DNA of 64,000 bases from Adlercreutzia wanghongyangiae. GTDB lineage: Bacteria; Actinomycetota; Coriobacteriia; Coriobacteriales; Eggerthellaceae. Shown here piece after piece: positions 1-8,287 of this stretch. The position numbers were made by a program, and so were the translations under genes. Within the stretch, counting starts at the first letter, position 1, and every line of letters starts with the position of its first letter. Below the pieces are notes generated by a model. It was not told the DNA's origin. It was given only the letters and a program-made list of their open reading frames with translations, and made no database searches. The stretch is taken from the NCBI RefSeq assembly GCF_035989245.1, contig NZ_JAYMFF010000001.1, positions 1-64,000 on the forward strand. The letters are read 5' to 3'.

Positions 1-89
1 CCCGCGCTCGCGGCCACGTAGGCCGCCACGGCGCCGGCGCAACCGGAGCCGACGACGATGATGTCGAAATCTGGTTCAATGTCGGCCAT
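1..89 (-). CDS. FAD-dependent oxidoreductase, N-terminal fragment (FixC-like)
   Basis: Only the first 29 codons are inside the window; the gene continues past the left edge. The peptide begins MADIEPDFDIIVVGSG and carries the dinucleotide-binding GxGxxG motif (GSGCAG) typical of FAD-dependent oxidoreductases. A good ribosome site (GGAAAAGGAGGG) lies just upstream of the ATG. It follows etfB-etfA on the same strand with a 65-bp gap. In fixABCX and caiTABCDE-type modules this position is usually held by FixC, an Etf:quinone-oxidoreductase-like flavoprotein that passes electrons between Etf and the membrane. The FixC assignment is inferred from context, since the rest of the protein is not visible. 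Confidence 0.6.
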   Translation of the reverse strand, partial: MADIEPDFDIIVVGSGCAGAVAAYVAASA

Positions 90-154
90 GCAGGCCCTCC
101 TTTTCCTTTCTTGTTACGTGAGGGGGCGTTCGCCCGCCGTCGGGCCATCCACTC

Positions 155-1063
155 CTAATGCGCTCCGACAGCCGCGATGATCTGGGGCACAACCTCGTGG
201 AGGTCTCCCACCACACCATAGTCGGCTGCGCGAAAAATAGGGGCATCCTTGTTGGAATCCACGGCCACGACAACCTTAGAGTCCCTCATGCCGTAAACGT
301 GTTGCAACTGACCGGACACGCCCATGGACAGATAGAGCTCAGGCTTGACGATGGCGCCCGTGATGCCAATGTAGCGATCTTTGGGCAGCAACTTACGCCC
401 CTCGGCCACGTCGCGCGTGCACCCGACAGCACCGCCCAAACCGTCGGCCAGCTTCTGGGCCATGGCTACGTCCTCGGGCCCATCGATGCCCATGCCCACG
501 CAGACGACGACCGATGCCTTCTCCAGGTCAACATCTCCCACGGGGAAGGGGCTCAGAGAACGACGGACAATGCGCCCGTCAACCTCGACAACGCGTTCTT
601 CCACGGCGCTCTCCTGAGGCGCCGGCTCGGGCTCTACGATGCCGGGGGCGACAGTAGCCACGCACGGCAGAGGCGCCTCGCACACGTCCACCACGGCGCC
701 TCCGAGCACGGTGCGCTCGGCGCGCAAGAAGGTCCCACGCAACTCCAGAGACGAGGCATCCGACACCATGGCGCATCCGAGGCGGCCGGCCACGTTCGCG
801 GCCACCTCCCGGCCGGCGACCGTTGAAGAGGCGAGCAGCAACCCGCCGGCATCCTCTCCGACAATGGCGGCGATGGCGATGGCATAATCCTCGGGGCGCT
901 CGGAACCCCCTTTGAGCACGATCACCTCATCAGCCCCAGCACCCGCCAGATCGCCGGCATCGCCGACGGCGAGGATGGACGAGGCTGCTCCGCTCCGGCG
1001 GGCCCAGGTCGCGAGCTCCGCGGCAGCGGCGGCGCTCTCGGCGAAAATGTACACCTTGGTCAT
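155..1063 (-). CDS. etfA: Electron transfer flavoprotein, alpha subunit
   Basis: A 302-residue EtfA/FixB protein, close to the usual length. The C-terminal FAD-binding half is well conserved: a GVSGQLQHVYGM segment, then DSKVVVAVDSNKDAPIFRAADYGVVGD, which matches the family signature that holds the FAD. The N-terminal half is the usual alpha/beta domain that packs on EtfB. The start codon overlaps the etfB stop (TAATG), so the two are translationally coupled and probably made 1:1. EtfAB takes electrons from, or gives them to, the acyl-CoA dehydrogenases encoded upstream in the same operon. The FixC-like gene follows. Whether this Etf bifurcates cannot be read from the sequence by eye. Confidence 0.93.
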   Translation of the reverse strand: MTKVYIFAESAAAAAELATWARRSGAASSILAVGDAGDLAGAGADEVIVLKGGSERPEDYAIAIAAIVGEDAGGLLLASSTVAGREVAANVAGRLGCAMVSDASSLELRGTFLRAERTVLGGAVVDVCEAPLPCVATVAPGIVEPEPAPQESAVEERVVEVDGRIVRRSLSPFPVGDVDLEKASVVVCVGMGIDGPEDVAMAQKLADGLGGAVGCTRDVAEGRKLLPKDRYIGITGAIVKPELYLSMGVSGQLQHVYGMRDSKVVVAVDSNKDAPIFRAADYGVVGDLHEVVPQIIAAVGAH

Positions 1064-1827
1064 TACAGCACCCCTTCCTTGCGCAGCGCTTCAGTCAGAT
1101 TGTCGAGCCACCCCTCGTCCGCCGCGTCCCACTGGACGTTCTTGCGGTCCATGGCGTAGCCTCGCTCTTCGACTACCGATGCCAGGGGCGCTTGCGCCCC
1201 CGCGAGCTCGGCTGCGGAAATCTCCCGGCTGGGCTTCTTGGAGGCTTGCATGATCTGCCGCAGGCCCGGAATAGGGGCCTCGGCCGCCTCCGGCAGCACG
1301 GCGATCACGGCGGGCAGGGCAACCTCGACGACCTCGATGCCGGCGTCGGCCTGGCGTTCGGCCACCAGCTTGCCGTCCTCGAAGCTGACGCCCGACACTG
1401 CCGTGACGACAGGCCATCCCATAAGGGCGCCCATACGCGGCGCAGTTTGGCGCGAGAACTGATCAGAGGAACCGTCGGCGCAGATCACCAGCGCCACGTC
1501 ACTCATTTCCCCGACGGCCGCGGCGAGCACTGCAGCGCTACGGGCCGAATCGGCCGTGCCGGCATCGGAATCGTTGACCCAGACCAACTCGTCAAGTCCC
1601 CGCGAGAGGGCATCCTTAACGGACTTTCCCACCCGATCGTCCCCGTAGCTCAATCCGATAAGCGACCCGCCCAGAGCCGCGGCCGCCTCGACGCCCGCCT
1701 GGATAGCATTGCGATCGTAGTCGGAAATCTTCATCTTGGCGCGAGACGTGTCCACGGAAAGGTCGGAAGCAATCTTCACGTCCGCCTCGTCCATAACCCA
1801 CTTGTAGCAGGCAACGACGTTCGGCAT
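1063..1827 (-). CDS. etfB: Electron transfer flavoprotein, beta subunit
   Basis: A 254-residue EtfB/FixA protein starting MPNVVACYKWVMDEADVKI. The ATG at 1827 is preferred over an upstream in-frame ATG because it follows a GAAAGGAGAAAGACG ribosome site. Family features include the N-terminal strand, the DRNAIQAGVEAAAALGG segment and the GxxSxDQFSRQTAPRMGALMGWPVVT region, which contacts the nucleotide and the alpha subunit. It overlaps etfA by one base. A terminator-like hairpin at 1883-1920 separates it from the preceding acyl-CoA dehydrogenase gene, so expression of etfBA may be partly uncoupled from the dehydrogenases. Confidence 0.93.
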   Translation of the reverse strand: MPNVVACYKWVMDEADVKIASDLSVDTSRAKMKISDYDRNAIQAGVEAAAALGGSLIGLSYGDDRVGKSVKDALSRGLDELVWVNDSDAGTADSARSAAVLAAAVGEMSDVALVICADGSSDQFSRQTAPRMGALMGWPVVTAVSGVSFEDGKLVAERQADAGIEVVEVALPAVIAVLPEAAEAPIPGLRQIMQASKKPSREISAAELAGAQAPLASVVEERGYAMDRKNVQWDAADEGWLDNLTEALRKEGVL

Positions 1828-1882
1828 CGTCTTTCTCCTTTCTTTCTTAGATTGGGTCGAGCCCACCTAAGCAGCCCGCAAA

Positions 1883-1920
1883 AGGGGCGGACCACCACGC
1901 CGCTAGACGCGTCCGCCCCT
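1883..1920 (-). terminator. Hairpin terminator/attenuator before etfB
   Basis: Perfect 10-bp arms AGGGGCGGAC (1883-1892) and GTCCGCCCCT (1911-1920). Read on the minus strand, the stem is followed by TTTTGC. It lies between the second acyl-CoA dehydrogenase and etfB, so it may end most transcripts of the dehydrogenase genes and lower etfBA expression by read-through. Confidence 0.6.
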
Positions 1921-1937
1921 CCTGCACCCTCGAATTC

Positions 1938-3056
1938 CTACAGACCCATCAGTGCGGCCATGGAGCCGTAGTGGATCTCGTTAGTGATGTCCATGTGGGT
2001 GTAGTTCAGCTGATCGCCCATGTAGTGCCAAATATTCGGATCATGGTAGCCGATGCCGCCGAACAGCTTCATGCATTCGTAAGCCACGGGCACGAGCATT
2101 TCAGAGGCGACGACCTTAGTGGCCTCCGCCGTCTTGCGCCAGCGCTCGCCAACCTCCTCATCGTGATTGCGATAGTACTCGTCGTTGAGCATGGCGCAGT
2201 CGTAGATCAGCGCCTCGGCGGCGATAATGCTCATCTCCAGTTCGGCCAGCTTGTGCGATACGGCCGTCATAGACGTCAGCGGCTTGAAGTTGTGGGTGCG
2301 GGTCTTGCACCATTCAAGCGCCTTCTCGTAGAGGCCCTTGGCGCAGCCCAGGGCCTCGGCGGCGCAACCGTCGTACACCTGGTAGTAAACATCTCCCGAG
2401 CCCACGCCCGTCACGCCGGTCATCTCCTCGGGCACAAAGACATCTTTGAACACCATGGTGCCGCCATTGTTGCCGGCCATGCCGATCTTCTTATCGTTGG
2501 GGAGCACCTCGAACCCCTCCATGCCCTTCTCGAAGAAAGCATAGCGCGTGTTGCCCTCCTCGTCCGGGCCATAGCAATACACCACGTCGCCGATGTGGTT
2601 GGTAGCGTACAGCCGCGTGCCGTTCGCAATATAACCACCGTCGGTCTTGGTGAAGAACAACTTCGACTCGGTGCCATTTGCCTGGCCCGTCGGGGGTGTG
2701 GCGCCCGAGCCAAGAGCCGTCTCGCCAGCCAGCAGCGCCGGCAGGTACTTATCGCGAATGGGCGCATCCACGAAATGGGAGGCGGACACAAGCAGGATCT
2801 CAATCGAGAGGCCGAAGCCCGGACACACTTTGCATATCTCTTCGAAGATAATGCAGACCTCAACCTGACCTAGGCCGAGACCGCCCCACTCCTCGGGATA
2901 ATTGGCGCCGAGAATGCCCAGCTCGGCAGCTTTCTTAAGAAGCTCGGGGGGATAGGTGTTGGTTTCCAGAATCTCAGGAACCAGCGGAGCCAGCTCGTTT
3001 TCGGCAAATTCGCGGACAGACTGGCGGAAAAGCTCTTGCTCTTCAGTGAAAATCAT
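1938..3056 (-). CDS. Acyl-CoA dehydrogenase family flavoprotein (second of pair)
   Basis: A 372-residue protein with the classic acyl-CoA dehydrogenase order: N-terminal helical domain (MIFTEEQELFRQSVREFAENELAP), middle beta domain (TDGGYIANGTRLYATN, GMAGNNGGTMVFKDVFVPEE) and C-terminal helical domain with the ECMKLFGGIGYHD motif. The flavoprotein would work on a CoA thioester and exchange electrons with EtfAB. At the C-terminal site where most family members have YEGT with the catalytic Glu, this protein reads MDIT, as I align it by eye. Its upstream neighbour has MDQT. The paired gene lies 15 bp away, suggesting a heteromeric or sequential pair. The substrate is unknown, and no CoA ligase or transferase is visible. 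Chemistry could run in the reductive direction, as in CaiA-type systems. Confidence 0.88.
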   Translation of the reverse strand: MIFTEEQELFRQSVREFAENELAPLVPEILETNTYPPELLKKAAELGILGANYPEEWGGLGLGQVEVCIIFEEICKVCPGFGLSIEILLVSASHFVDAPIRDKYLPALLAGETALGSGATPPTGQANGTESKLFFTKTDGGYIANGTRLYATNHIGDVVYCYGPDEEGNTRYAFFEKGMEGFEVLPNDKKIGMAGNNGGTMVFKDVFVPEEMTGVTGVGSGDVYYQVYDGCAAEALGCAKGLYEKALEWCKTRTHNFKPLTSMTAVSHKLAELEMSIIAAEALIYDCAMLNDEYYRNHDEEVGERWRKTAEATKVVASEMLVPVAYECMKLFGGIGYHDPNIWHYMGDQLNYTHMDITNEIHYGSMAALMGL

Positions 3057-3071
3057 CGTAGATCCCCTTTC

Positions 3072-4196
3072 TTAGTACAGCTCATCGGCGAGGTCGATCA
3101 TGTGCGCGATGCTCTCGAGCAGAAACTCGGTGGTCTGGTCCATGATGGCGCCAGCCACGGCGTCGGCGAAGTAGTGGTAAACGTGCACGTCGCTGTAACC
3201 CAAACCGCCGTGAAGCTTCATGCACTCACGGGTGACGTCGAAAGCAACCGTGGGCACATACGCCTTTGCCGCTTGCGACTTCAGATAAGCATCGGACAGG
3301 GTCTCGGCATGGCTGTAATCATCGGCGGCGTCGAAGACAAGCGAGCGACACGCCAGAATGGCGCACTTCATCTTGGCGATGCGCTGGGCCTGGGCCTGAA
3401 TGGAAGCCACTGGCTTGAAGTCGAAGGTGCGGGTCTTGGCGTAGGCGACAGCCTGATCGAAGGCCCCCTCCATGGCACCCAGCGAGATGGCCGAGCAGAC
3501 AAGCCAGATATTGTTGTAGAACTCACCTTCGCCTACTTCGCCATCGAGGACCATATCATCGGGGCAGAAGACGTCCTTGTACACACAGGTGCCGCCGCCA
3601 GAGCCCTTCATGCCGAATTTGATCTCATGAGCATCGTGGTTGAAGCCGGGCGCATCCCCGGGAATCGTGAAAATGCGCATATGACGGTCTTCGTCAAGAG
3701 CGTAAACCTGGTGAACGTCAACAGCAGCCGCGTTCGTTACAAAAAGCTTGGTGCCGTTGAGAAGGTAGCCCCCGTCCACCTTCTTTGCCATAACCTGCCA
3801 TTCGGCCATATTCGTATGACCCTCAGGAGCCGTTACAGCGCCGTCGAAGACGAGTTCGCCAGACAGGCAGCCCGCCAGATACTTGTCGCGAATAGCCGGA
3901 ACGTCCTGAATGCCCGGCAGTCCCGGAGCGACGCACATGAGAATAAGTCCGAGTGTGGGAGCAACCTTGGAAAGCTCCTCCGTCACGATGCACACCTCGG
4001 TCATGCCCATATCGCTTCCGCCGTACTCCTTCTTGACCATCAGGCCGAAGAAGCCCAGTTCACCCATACGACGATAGATATCGCCCGGAATGAACCCCTC
4101 GTTCTCGATGATATCGGCGATGCGAGGACGGATCTCGTTCTCTGCGAACTCACGTGCCGTTTGCTGCAAGAGCAGTTGTTCTTCGGTAAAGAGCAT
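3072..4196 (-). CDS. Acyl-CoA dehydrogenase family flavoprotein (first of pair)
   Basis: A 374-residue acyl-CoA dehydrogenase. The start MLFTEEQLLLQQTAREF at 4196 is chosen for its TAGGAGGAGAC ribosome site; an upstream in-frame ATG lacks one. It shows the same three-domain layout as its neighbour: EYGGSDMGMTEVCIVTEEL in the N-terminal domain, GTKLFVTNAAAVD and KFGMKGSGGGTCVYKDVFCP in the beta domain, and ECMKLHGGLGYSDVHVYHY in the C-terminal domain. The usual YEGT catalytic-base motif appears as MDQT near the C-terminus. Resemblance to the downstream paralogue points to an old tandem duplication. It is co-directional with the MFS carrier upstream and EtfBA downstream. Confidence 0.88.
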   Translation of the reverse strand: MLFTEEQLLLQQTAREFAENEIRPRIADIIENEGFIPGDIYRRMGELGFFGLMVKKEYGGSDMGMTEVCIVTEELSKVAPTLGLILMCVAPGLPGIQDVPAIRDKYLAGCLSGELVFDGAVTAPEGHTNMAEWQVMAKKVDGGYLLNGTKLFVTNAAAVDVHQVYALDEDRHMRIFTIPGDAPGFNHDAHEIKFGMKGSGGGTCVYKDVFCPDDMVLDGEVGEGEFYNNIWLVCSAISLGAMEGAFDQAVAYAKTRTFDFKPVASIQAQAQRIAKMKCAILACRSLVFDAADDYSHAETLSDAYLKSQAAKAYVPTVAFDVTRECMKLHGGLGYSDVHVYHYFADAVAGAIMDQTTEFLLESIAHMIDLADELY

Positions 4197-4298
4197 GTCT
4201 CCTCCTAAAGAGCGTGTTGAATAATGCATTCGAGTCAAGAGGCCGCGCCCGTTTCAAGGTCAAATATCCAAGGCGAGAATGCAGCAGCCTCTTATTCC

Positions 4299-5537
4299 CT
4301 ACTGGACCTTGGCCCGATTGGTCAGCGGGAAGATAGCAACGATGCCGATAACCGCCAGCACGATGAAGGCGATGAACGCCGTCGTGTAGGATCCGCCGCC
4401 CAGATCGAAAAAGACGTTCATAACTGTGGGGCCGAGAGCCACGCCCGCGTAGCAGAAACCGCAGAGCGTACCCATCTTCTTCGCGTAATCCTTGCGCCCG
4501 AAAGCATCCATGACCGCGATACCCGGAGCAGTCATGCACATATCGTAGGCAGCGCCCACCAAGGCGGCCACGACATAGACCATGGGCAGGCTCACAGCGC
4601 CGATCATCATAATAACCATGGCCACGATAAGGAACGCAAAGCAGATGGCGATCATAACGCGGCTGCCCAGCTTGTCGAGCACGCGTCCAAAGGGGATCAG
4701 GCAAATTGCCGAGGCCGCAAGGGCCACCGAAAGCGCCGTGCCAGACAACTCCGGGAAGCCGAAGTCCCCCACGAGCAGCGGGATATTTGCGAGAATCGCA
4801 TATCCCACCACGCCGACAATGAGCATCACGATGGCGAGCGCCCAGAACTTGCCCGTCTTGAGCATCTCCGAGTAGGACGGACCGGTCTCTTCTGCAGCGG
4901 AGGCCGCGCCTCCCTGCGACCCAGCTTCGTCGGCACCCATGGGGGCAACGCCAAGCTGATCGGGCGAACCCTTGTACAGGATAAAGCAGACAACCATGCC
5001 AACCACGCTAATAGCTGCAATAACCAGCAGCGAGGGGCGCCATCCCGTAACAAGGATCAGGGCGGCCACGGCGGTGGCGGCAACGATGCCCGCCACCGAG
5101 CCGAATGTGGAGGCGATGGACATGTAGGTTCCAGTATTCTTCTGGAACCACGCATTGCACACGGCATTAACGGCATTGTTGTTCAAGAGCGCGCAACCCG
5201 TGCCGAAAAGCACGCCAGCCAAATAGAGAAGCGGAATACCCTCGGCAAACGAGAAGACCGCCAGTCCAGCCGTGCAGAGAACGCCGCCGACAATAATGAG
5301 TTTCCGCAAACCGAGCTTCTCCGCTAGCTGGCCGTAGAAAAACATACTCACGATAGTGTTGCATGCGGCCACCAAGGTGATGGTGAGCATGAAAGCCGCA
5401 CGAGAAATACCCCACTCCTCGGTAATCGGCGCTGCGTACAGCGAGAGGCTGTTCCATCCGATGCCGACCCAGATAACCTGCATAATGCAGATGGAGGCAA
5501 GAGCGAGATACGCATACCTCTTTGTGCCTTGGGACAT
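4299..5537 (-). CDS. MFS transporter, oxalate/formate-antiporter-like
   Basis: A 412-residue, 12-helix major facilitator protein. The start MSQGTKRYAYLALASICIMQ at 5537 follows AAAGGGTCCAAG; a longer in-frame extension to 5657 reads like non-coding sequence. Features include the loop 2-3 motif GQLAEKLGLRKLIIVGG, and SPDQLGVAPMG in the central cytoplasmic loop, reminiscent of the PEDIGL.P motif of oxalate/formate-type carriers. As first gene of the acyl-CoA dehydrogenase/Etf operon it probably imports the organic acid that the operon reduces or oxidises, or exchanges substrate for product. Substrate identity is not visible. Confidence 0.85.
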   Translation of the reverse strand: MSQGTKRYAYLALASICIMQVIWVGIGWNSLSLYAAPITEEWGISRAAFMLTITLVAACNTIVSMFFYGQLAEKLGLRKLIIVGGVLCTAGLAVFSFAEGIPLLYLAGVLFGTGCALLNNNAVNAVCNAWFQKNTGTYMSIASTFGSVAGIVAATAVAALILVTGWRPSLLVIAAISVVGMVVCFILYKGSPDQLGVAPMGADEAGSQGGAASAAEETGPSYSEMLKTGKFWALAIVMLIVGVVGYAILANIPLLVGDFGFPELSGTALSVALAASAICLIPFGRVLDKLGSRVMIAICFAFLIVAMVIMMIGAVSLPMVYVVAALVGAAYDMCMTAPGIAVMDAFGRKDYAKKMGTLCGFCYAGVALGPTVMNVFFDLGGGSYTTAFIAFIVLAVIGIVAIFPLTNRAKVQ

Positions 5538-5756
5538 CTTGGACCCTTTCTTGTTGAATTCTCCAGGGATTGCCAATCCCTCCGACAGGGGGTTAAGAAC
5601 GTCCGGAACCCCTTCACCCCATAACGCCTGCGTCATTGCACTTGGCGCAGAAGCCATGCCCTGAAGACGGCGTCCCGTCTCGGCGCAGCTTTGACGTTTT
5701 TATAGGAAATACCCCTCCACCAGCGCAATGCTTGATTTTCCAATAGTTAAAAATCG

Positions 5757-5848
5757 AAAACTGATATAAGGCAAAACAATCCTCACCTTGGAGTTTTCCG
5801 TGACGGAGTGAGCCATATAATAGAAATAAATATCCGAGCATCAGTTTT
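5757..5848. promoter_or_regulatory. Divergent control region with spaced inverted repeat
   Basis: The 335-bp gap between the MFS start and the divergent regulator is unusually AT-rich. A perfect 9-bp inverted pair, AAAACTGAT (5757-5765) and ATCAGTTTT (5840-5848), brackets a plus-strand TATAAT (5816-5821). A TTTTCC lies 16 bp upstream of the TATAAT. A minus-strand TATAAA-type -10 lies at 5698-5703. The arrangement fits autoregulation plus control of the acyl-CoA operon by the adjacent regulator. The binding protein is inferred. Confidence 0.45.
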
Positions 5849-5872
5849 TGTTTCCTCGGAAAGGGGTCCGCT

Positions 5873-7144
5873 TTGGCAGAAGACGACGCACGCTTCCTCG
5901 AAATTGTTTTCTCCCCTGAATTCGAGGCGCTTTGGCAGGCCATCGTCGACGAGCCCATCACCTACGGAGAGTTCTGCGCCATGGATATGCCCGCAGGCAT
6001 AAGCCCGAGCAAACTATGGGACGCCTTCTCCCTCCTCAAACGCTGCATGGGGGAATCGAACGAAATAAGGCCCTGGTTCGTCAACGTGGGAAAAGACCTA
6101 TGTTGGAGCTATACGCCAAAGAGCATCGAGAAGGACCTTTTCGATCTGTCATCGCTTCTCGCTCCCCGCTCCTACCTCAATCTTCACGTCAGCGCCAAGG
6201 GATTCTTCAACCCCGTTATCGCCGAGAATGTCATCGAAGAGATGGGATCGGTCGCTCGCCGCGACGGCATCCCCCTTACCGACGAGGTCATTCGAGAGCT
6301 GTGGCTTGGGCACCGGAAGCCACGCAGCAAGTACGAGCTCATTGTGCAGAACGCACGGAGCCTGCTCGCCAAAGTGCCCACCCTGGCGAAGAAAAACTAC
6401 TCGATGCTTCTGGCAGACGATATCAATGCCGCTTTGGTTCACGGCGCCGAAGATGTACGACCCATTCGGTCCCTGCACTTCGACACCCAGTACTACGACA
6501 TCGATCGTGTCAACGACGCAAACTTTGTCGAGAATTCCTACCGGTCGTGCCTCGCCATGGCCAACAGAGCAACCGAGCCGCGTGACGTCATCTTCGCCAG
6601 CATAGTTATGGCGGACGCTCTCTGGGATCTTTCTCCCTGGCCCTCCTGCAATGCCCTCACCGAATATCTCATGAGAATCGTCCTGGGAGAACGGTCGGGA
6701 ATACCGGCACTCGCTTGCATCCCCCTTTCGAGCAAAGACTCGGCAGGCACCGACGGATTCTCGGAACTTCATGTGAAGGAGGCGAACAACACCCACGACC
6801 AGGGGCTGGACAGCACGTGGCTGTATGCCGGCCAGGTGAAGATTCTTCTTGCAGGGGCGAGAGACCTCCTCGGACGCCTTGAAGGAGCCGAAAACGAAGA
6901 GGCGCGGGTGCGCGTCAAAATAGAGGAGACCCCCTGGCTCAACTTCCGCCAAAAGGGCCTCCTCATCGCCCTGCGCAAGTCGCCGCAAAGCTATGCGCTC
7001 ATCAAGGATTACGCCGAAGCCAACAAAGTCGCCTACGCGACCGCCCGGCAAGACCTGCTGGAACTAGAGGAGCACGGCCTGCTCATCAAGGAAAAGATGG
7101 AGAGGACGTTCGTCTACCGGCTCTCTCCCAGAACCCACTGGTGA
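5873..7144 (+). CDS. Fic-fold/winged-helix regulator with degenerate Fic motif
   Basis: A 423-residue protein starting at TTG, chosen for the GGAAAGGGG ribosome site; no ATG fits. The last ~65 residues (LNFRQKGLLIALRK, then YATARQDLLELEEHGLLIKEK) match the winged-helix tail of many Fic proteins. The segment before it, IFASIVMADALWDLSPWPSCNALTEYLMRIVL, aligns by eye with the Fic core helix. The catalytic HPFxxGNGR is reduced to SPWPSCNAL: His and both Gly are lost and only Asn is kept. It probably cannot transfer AMP and may instead be a ligand-sensing or DNA-binding regulator. It is divergent from the acyl-CoA operon, so it is the likely local regulator. Fic membership is moderately sure; regulatory role is inferred. 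Confidence 0.6.
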   Translation: MAEDDARFLEIVFSPEFEALWQAIVDEPITYGEFCAMDMPAGISPSKLWDAFSLLKRCMGESNEIRPWFVNVGKDLCWSYTPKSIEKDLFDLSSLLAPRSYLNLHVSAKGFFNPVIAENVIEEMGSVARRDGIPLTDEVIRELWLGHRKPRSKYELIVQNARSLLAKVPTLAKKNYSMLLADDINAALVHGAEDVRPIRSLHFDTQYYDIDRVNDANFVENSYRSCLAMANRATEPRDVIFASIVMADALWDLSPWPSCNALTEYLMRIVLGERSGIPALACIPLSSKDSAGTDGFSELHVKEANNTHDQGLDSTWLYAGQVKILLAGARDLLGRLEGAENEEARVRVKIEETPWLNFRQKGLLIALRKSPQSYALIKDYAEANKVAYATARQDLLELEEHGLLIKEKMERTFVYRLSPRTHW

Positions 7145-7167
7145 GCATCAACGGTCTTTCAAGACAC

Positions 7168-7209
7168 ACGAAGGCCCGCGGGAGGGGGGATCCGCGGGCT
7201 TCGTGTTGT
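7168..7209 (+). terminator. Strong hairpin after the Fic-like regulator
   Basis: About 16 bp of near-perfect complementarity: ACACGAAGGCCCGCGG pairs with CCGCGGGCTTCGTGTT around a short G-rich loop, 25 bp past the stop codon. No long T-tract follows, so it is either a weak intrinsic terminator or an mRNA 3' end stabiliser. Confidence 0.5.
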
Positions 7210-7678
7210 GGCGACAGCGAGACGAGGAGAAGCTTCGCCACTCGGTAAAACAAGAAGAGAGGAGGTGTCGCAAGTTCGGAATCGCTTCGGCGCTTCAGGC
7301 TTTCGCGCTCCGTACCTTCCGACGAAAGTTATAATAGGGTAACTTATTTACGCGGGCAAGATTGTTCACCCAGGTTTACATTTTCTTCATAATTGGAGAG
7401 CGCGGGCGCCGAGCATCCTTCCCCGGCCCCGTCATGCGGGCAACCGCTGACGAATTATCACGGGAAGATGGACGGTTATTTACGCGATGGTAACTAACGA
7501 CCTCGCAAAGCCCCGCAGTCGGACCGAGCAGCCTATACTGCCATCAGCGAAACGGAAAAGAGCTGAAATCCTCCTTCCCTTTCCTTTCCTTCTTCTCTCT
7601 TTGGAAGCCGGGACTCCCCAATCCACCTGGCTTCCGCGAGGACGAGATCTCCCCAATCCGTTCTCGAACCCCTGACAA
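7210..7678. other. Gene-poor stretch with repeated TTATTTACGCG
   Basis: No convincing gene between the Fic-like regulator and the YerC-like gene. TATAAT occurs at 7330-7335. The 11-mer TTATTTACGCG occurs twice in direct orientation (7344-7354 and 7476-7486), each next to GGTAAC. The stretch ends at an intrinsic terminator for plus-strand transcription although no plausible plus-strand protein precedes it. A 62-codon frame at 7487-7675 has no good ribosome site and an unlikely composition. A small RNA ending at about 7709 is possible. Confidence 0.35.
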
Positions 7679-7709
7679 GGCGGCCTTCCCCGGGCCGCCT
7701 CTCTTTTTG
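7679..7709 (+). terminator. Intrinsic terminator
   Basis: GGCGGCC (7679-7685) pairs with GGCCGCC (7693-7699) and is followed by TCTCTTTTT, the textbook layout for a plus-strand Rho-independent terminator. No convincing plus-strand gene lies directly upstream. Confidence 0.65.
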
Positions 7710-7785
7710 CCTTCAAGCAGCCAGTCGCCACGAGCACTGCCGAGAGCAGACCGGTAGCCGCAATGTGCAGGCCCCGTCGCGGGAC

Positions 7786-8076
7786 TCAGCCCTCCTCGGC
7801 CAGAATCTTCAAAGCGCGCTCGTAGCCGCCGGCGCCATAGCTGAGGCACTTGGAAACGCGGGCGATGGTGGTAGCCGAAGCCCCCGTTTCCGCCTCGATG
7901 GTCGCATAGGACTTCCCTGCCGACAGCAGGCGCGCCACCATGAGACGCTGAGACGTCTCGCGAATCTCGCGCACCGTGAACAAGTCTTCCAGAAGCGCGA
8001 ACACGGCGTCGGGGTCATCGAGCGCCGCCAGCACCTTCAGCAAGTCTTCCACTTCGGTCGTGCGAATATCAGCCAT
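7786..8076 (-). CDS. YerC/YecD family TrpR-related DNA-binding protein
   Basis: A 96-residue protein matching the small TrpR-like YerC/YecD family in length and sequence. It has an N-terminal helical segment (LLKVLAALDDPDAVFALLEDLFTVREI) and a helix-turn-helix (SQRLMVARLLSAGKSYATIEAETGASATTIARVSKCL), ending in the family's YGAGGYERAL. Such proteins are transcription factors of mostly unknown target. A fair GACGGGATGGC site overlaps the start region. It is co-directional with nothing close: the MFS pump ends 200 bp upstream on the same strand, so joint transcription is possible but not evident. Confidence 0.9.
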   Translation of the reverse strand: MADIRTTEVEDLLKVLAALDDPDAVFALLEDLFTVREIRETSQRLMVARLLSAGKSYATIEAETGASATTIARVSKCLSYGAGGYERALKILAEEG

Positions 8077-8287
8077 CCCGTCGTCCTTTTTCGTCAGCCA
8101 GCTTCAAGAGATTGGTCCGAAACACTCGGACCGCTGCCATTGTACTCCAACACGGTAGAGCAACGAAGCAGCGCTTCCCCACCCCGCAAAACCATCGCAT
8201 GGCGCAGCGACCGGCTGCGCCGCTGAAATCCACCCGGCATGTGCGATTCGCGAACCCGCGTCGGCGCCCACCGCCCCGCCTGGGCGC

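Noticed and set aside
158..826. 222-codon plus-strand frame over etfA
   Set aside because: It is antisense to a clear EtfA gene, His/Arg-rich without domain features, and reflects GC-rich third positions of the true frame.
7500..7560. Small SRP RNA
   Set aside because: An AGCAGCC piece resembles the SRP loop, but the GGAAG symmetric loop and paired GGUCAGG strand are missing.
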